A stretch of DNA of 7,640 bases from Cyanobacteria bacterium UBA7694 (GTDB lineage: Bacteria; Cyanobacteriota; Sericytochromatia; UBA7694), in NCBI GenBank assembly GCA_002482705.1, contig DLGM01000041.1, positions 2,975 to 10,614 on the forward strand. The letters are read 5' to 3'. Below the pieces are notes generated by a model that did not search any database, was not told where the DNA came from, and saw only the letters and a program-made list of their open reading frames with translations. This document shows positions 5,117 to 7,640 of this stretch, one piece after another (the stretch's first letter is position 1; each line of letters opens with the position of its first letter). Position numbers and translations under genes: made by a program.

Positions 5117-7049
5117 ACTGCTTTTTACCACTCCCTTGATCGGGATTCCGCTGCTGATGTTTCTGCTGGTATTGGTGCAGCGGATTCGCCATGCCAACTA
5201 TTATTCTAAGGGTTTAACCCAAGTGGCCGGTTGGGCACAAGTACTGTTGATGGGGGGCGCACTGGGGTGTCTGGCTTTGGTGCTGCAACAAGGGGCCATT
5301 GACGGGGTTTTATTTTCGTGGTTCAAACATGCCCAGACCGTGTATAGCTTTAATGTACACCTCGATCTGTATGGCAGTTGCTTTTTGCTGTTGACGACCT
5401 TTATCAGTGCTGTGATTGGGCGTTTTTCCCTCAATTATTTGGCCCATGAGGAAGGGTATTATAAGTTCTTTCTTAACTTTTATCTGATGCAGTTGGCTCT
5501 GTATACGCTGATTATCTCTGACAACTTTTATTTCACGTTGATTGCCTGGGAGCTGTTGGGGCTCGCCTCTGTGTTTTTAATCTCCTTCTACCAGCGTTAT
5601 AAAAAAACGGTGGCCAATGCTCTGTTCGTTTTGGGAATTTATAAATTTTGTGATCTGTTTTTGATTTTTTCGCTGTTGCGCTTTCACCATGAACAGCACA
5701 GCTTTTTAATTTCGGGGCATCATCATCATGTATCACTGCTATTTTTAGGGGCTTTGGTGATTGCCAGTATGGGCAAGTCGGCGCTGTTTCCCTTTTCCAA
5801 GTGGGTGCCACGGGCGATGGAGGGCCCGACGACTTCGAGCGCGATTTTTTATGGGGCGCTTTCGATTCATGCAGGCATTATGCTGCTGATGAAGTTCCGT
5901 TTGCTGTTTGCAGAACACCCTGGCATTCAGGCCCTGATTTTTGTACCTGGTCTGATTACCGTCGGATATGCCAGCTTAAAGAGCCGCATTCAGACCGATG
6001 TGAAATCGACGTTGGCCTATGCCACCGTTGTGCAAGTGGGCTTTATTTATATGGAGTTTGCCCTGGGATGGTATCCCGTTGTGGTTTTCCACACCCTTTC
6101 CAATGCGCTGTTAAAAACCTATCAATTTACCCGGAGTCCCTCCAATATCCATCATTTCCATCACCTGGAAAAGCTGAATGCTCAAACCTTCCGCCCCAAT
6201 GGCGTTCATTTTGAACGCCTTTTGCCCAAGGCTGTCAGAATGTGGACCTATCGGCTGATTTATCACAATTTTGGCCTGACCCTCTTGTGGCAGTCGTTGT
6301 TAACTCCAGGGAAACTGTTGTTGCAGCACCTCAATCGTGCCATTGAGGGCTTGAACCAACGTACCTTAGCTTACCAGCCGCTGACCTTTGCGGTGGCACT
6401 ATTAACGGTCATCTTATTGGCCTTCTTAGAACGGTTGCATTGGCTTCACGATGTGTATGTGGCAGGGTTTCTGCTGGTCTTGGCTATTTTATTGGCGGCT
6501 GTCAGCCTGATTCATTCGACCATTCATCAGTATCTCAGCAAAATCAAAGCCAGTTATTTTCTGGTTTCTGCCAGTGCCGTATTGTTCTTTGGGGGGCGCT
6601 TTCATTATGATGCGACCTTTTACTTTGTGGCCAATCTGATTTCACTGTTGGTCTTGGATATCTTTATTCGTACGCTCTCACAGCGTCTCGACTTAGCAGA
6701 TATTCGTGCTTATCTCGGTGTGGGCAGCCGGTATAAATATATTAACCTGATGGCAATTTTGATCCTGTTGATGTTGACCTTTACGCCTGGTTTTGCTTCG
6801 TTTGTCATCTTTGATGTAGTGCTTGAAGACATGTCGCAAAAGTCGCAGTTGGTCATGGTGCTGTTTTTGATTGCCAATACCCTTAACATCTATTCGATCT
6901 TTGGGTTTATCTTTAAGGTGATTTTTGGGGAGTCACAAACCTATTTGAGTGAATACCCAGACTTTACCCGTCGTGAGCGCTTTAAGCTCGGCATTCTGAT
7001 TGTGCCGATGGTGCTGGCTGGGTTATTGCCCTTTATGATCTTTCACTGA
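5109..7049 (+). CDS. dabB: DabB/MpsA: NuoL/ND5-like membrane subunit of the inorganic carbon uptake complex
   Basis: The 646-residue protein is almost entirely hydrophobic helices and belongs to the proton-conducting membrane transporter family of complex I antiporter-like subunits. Beside dabA it is the cation-translocating partner that energises CO2 hydration. Channel motifs can be read: AWELLGLAS (146-154) with Glu148, matching the TM5 Glu of NuoL. MGKSALFPFSKWVP (221-234) and EGPTTSSA (238-245) carry Lys223, matching the TM7 Lys. NALLKTYQFTRSPS (332-345) holds Lys336 and the Arg-x-Pro-Ser found in DabB proteins. Residues 545-646 add NuoL-like C-terminal helices, making it longer than the roughly 500-560 residues I recall for DabB. 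Two histidine clusters lie in loops (193-207 and 348-352). The ATG at 5109 overlaps the last 8 nt of dabA and follows GAGG (5099-5102), so translation is probably coupled. An upstream ATG at 4992 in the same frame lies inside dabA and is not credible. Confidence 0.95.
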   Translation: MFELLFTTPLIGIPLLMFLLVLVQRIRHANYYSKGLTQVAGWAQVLLMGGALGCLALVLQQGAIDGVLFSWFKHAQTVYSFNVHLDLYGSCFLLLTTFISAVIGRFSLNYLAHEEGYYKFFLNFYLMQLALYTLIISDNFYFTLIAWELLGLASVFLISFYQRYKKTVANALFVLGIYKFCDLFLIFSLLRFHHEQHSFLISGHHHHVSLLFLGALVIASMGKSALFPFSKWVPRAMEGPTTSSAIFYGALSIHAGIMLLMKFRLLFAEHPGIQALIFVPGLITVGYASLKSRIQTDVKSTLAYATVVQVGFIYMEFALGWYPVVVFHTLSNALLKTYQFTRSPSNIHHFHHLEKLNAQTFRPNGVHFERLLPKAVRMWTYRLIYHNFGLTLLWQSLLTPGKLLLQHLNRAIEGLNQRTLAYQPLTFAVALLTVILLAFLERLHWLHDVYVAGFLLVLAILLAAVSLIHSTIHQYLSKIKASYFLVSASAVLFFGGRFHYDATFYFVANLISLLVLDIFIRTLSQRLDLADIRAYLGVGSRYKYINLMAILILLMLTFTPGFASFVIFDVVLEDMSQKSQLVMVLFLIANTLNIYSIFGFIFKVIFGESQTYLSEYPDFTRRERFKLGILIVPMVLAGLLPFMIFH

Positions 7050-7063
7050 AGCCTTTCCAGCCA

Positions 7064-7096
7064 CAAGGCCCCTGTACTTCAAGTACAGGGGCCTTG
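7064..7096. terminator. Strong hairpin between dabB and the convergent gene
   Basis: A perfect 14-bp GC-rich stem (7064-7077 with 7083-7096) encloses a 5-nt TTCAA loop. It lies 14 nt after the dabB stop and 12 nt past the stop of the convergent leftward gene, so it can serve both. Neither side has a proper T-run. It is either a terminator of the hairpin-dominated kind or an RNA 3'-end stabiliser. Confidence 0.7.
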
Positions 7097-7108
7097 TCTA
7101 GGGTCTGT

Positions 7109-7640
7109 TTACACTTTGCTGAGCTGTTTATCGCTGAGGCGACGCTCGTGTTCAAAGAGTTTGCTTTCATAATCGGCCATTGGGTAAGGCAGATCGGCAT
7201 GACGGCTTTGTAACTCTTTGTGGCTAACAGGAATGAGGTTGACCTTAAAGTGGTCGGTGATGAACTTCATCAACGGGTCCTGGCTGAGTTTTTGCAGGAT
7301 GCGCTGGGTTTGTTCATCATCATTGCCCATCACAATTTGGTCCGTCAGGCCCAGGTGTTTGACACCATAGAAGTAACCGACGATGGTATAAGGGCCAAAA
7401 GGCACTTTGGGCATATCAAAGGTAATGCCACGCAGTTTAAAAATGGTGTTGGCAATCGTGTCACTGGCTTTGAGGCCTTTTGACTCGACATAAAACTGCT
7501 TGGCCAAAAACCGGGAAGAGAGGTGCGGTGTGGTGCAGATCAGGCCAGCCAAGGGGTCTTGTTTGGCATTTTGAGCGCGGGCCAGATCGCCGGTTTTGCC
7601 TTCGCTGTTGGCCAAAGCTTGCCTCTGGGCGCAGCCGCAG
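7109..7640 (-). CDS. Unrecognised protein, probably 5'-truncated by the window edge
   Basis: A leftward frame of at least 177 codons ends with TAA (complement of 7109-7111) and is open to the right edge. I do not recognise the family. The visible part is soluble-looking, with no membrane helix. It contains ICTTPHLSSRF, then GITFDMPKVPFGPYTIVGYF, then a charged C-terminal half rich in Glu, Lys, Asp and His that ends LSDKQLSKV. There is no ATG near the edge. A TTG at 7615-7613 has AGAGG 6 nt upstream (complement of 7622-7626) and could be a rare start giving a complete 168-residue protein. The residues before it include CGCAQRQA, which might instead follow a lipoprotein or signal sequence beyond the edge. 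It converges on dabB and shares the hairpin at 7064-7096, so it is not part of the operon. Confidence 0.7.
   Translation of the reverse strand, partial: CGCAQRQALANSEGKTGDLARAQNAKQDPLAGLICTTPHLSSRFLAKQFYVESKGLKASDTIANTIFKLRGITFDMPKVPFGPYTIVGYFYGVKHLGLTDQIVMGNDDEQTQRILQKLSQDPLMKFITDHFKVNLIPVSHKELQSRHADLPYPMADYESKLFEHERRLSDKQLSKV

Noticed and set aside
5801..6214. 137-codon frame inside dabB
   Set aside because: It is an out-of-frame shadow of dabB. The dabB frame continues unbroken through it with NuoL-type motifs, so there is no frameshift.
5109..7049. dabB as nuoL of respiratory complex I
   Set aside because: No other nuo gene is nearby. It overlaps dabA, and it has the Arg-x-Pro-Ser motif after TYQF that marks the DabB branch.
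7220..7483. 87-codon rightward frame near the right edge
   Set aside because: It is opposite the longer leftward frame, which has a better-placed stop next to a terminator hairpin. The evidence is moderate because neither protein is recognised.

Overview
The window is a bacterial chromosome segment of roughly balanced base composition. Its core is a three-gene rightward operon for acquiring inorganic carbon: a SulP-family anion (probably bicarbonate) transporter, then dabA (DUF2309, a zinc-dependent beta-carbonic-anhydrase-like subunit) and dabB (a membrane subunit related to complex I NuoL). DabA and DabB form the energy-coupled DAB/MpsAB complex known from sulfur-oxidising autotrophs and, as MpsAB, from heterotrophs such as Staphylococcus. 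No RuBisCO or carboxysome gene is visible, so the window does not show whether the host is an autotroph or uses the system for anaplerotic bicarbonate supply. The taxon cannot be fixed. The single tRNA gene does not encode its CCA end, which argues against close relatives of E. coli; a non-enteric proteobacterium or a cyanobacterium-related heterotroph would both fit.

Layout: 1-84 is the start of a leftward gene that runs out of the window, with an N-terminal hydrophobic segment. 85-227 is its upstream region. 228-266 is a bidirectional terminator. 276-348 is a leftward tRNA-Gly(CCC). 349-719 has no protein gene but is dense in structure: a short hairpin, a leftward terminator with no visible leftward gene feeding it, an AT-rich near-palindrome, a ladder of TGCTCA-like hexamers at 11-bp period, a possible -10, and a leader hairpin. 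The operon follows: SulP (720-2348), dabA (2402-5116) and dabB (5109-7049). dabA and dabB overlap by 8 nt. A strong hairpin (7064-7096) separates dabB from a convergent leftward gene of unknown function (7109 to the right edge).

Inferred joint function: DabB would pass cations through the membrane and energise DabA to hydrate CO2 in one direction to bicarbonate in the cytoplasm. SulP would import bicarbonate, or another anion, directly. Two routes into one bicarbonate pool in a single transcription unit suggest shared control. The 11-bp-phased direct repeats just upstream of a plausible -10 are the best candidate for that control, because this geometry is typical of OmpR/PhoB-family response regulator sites.
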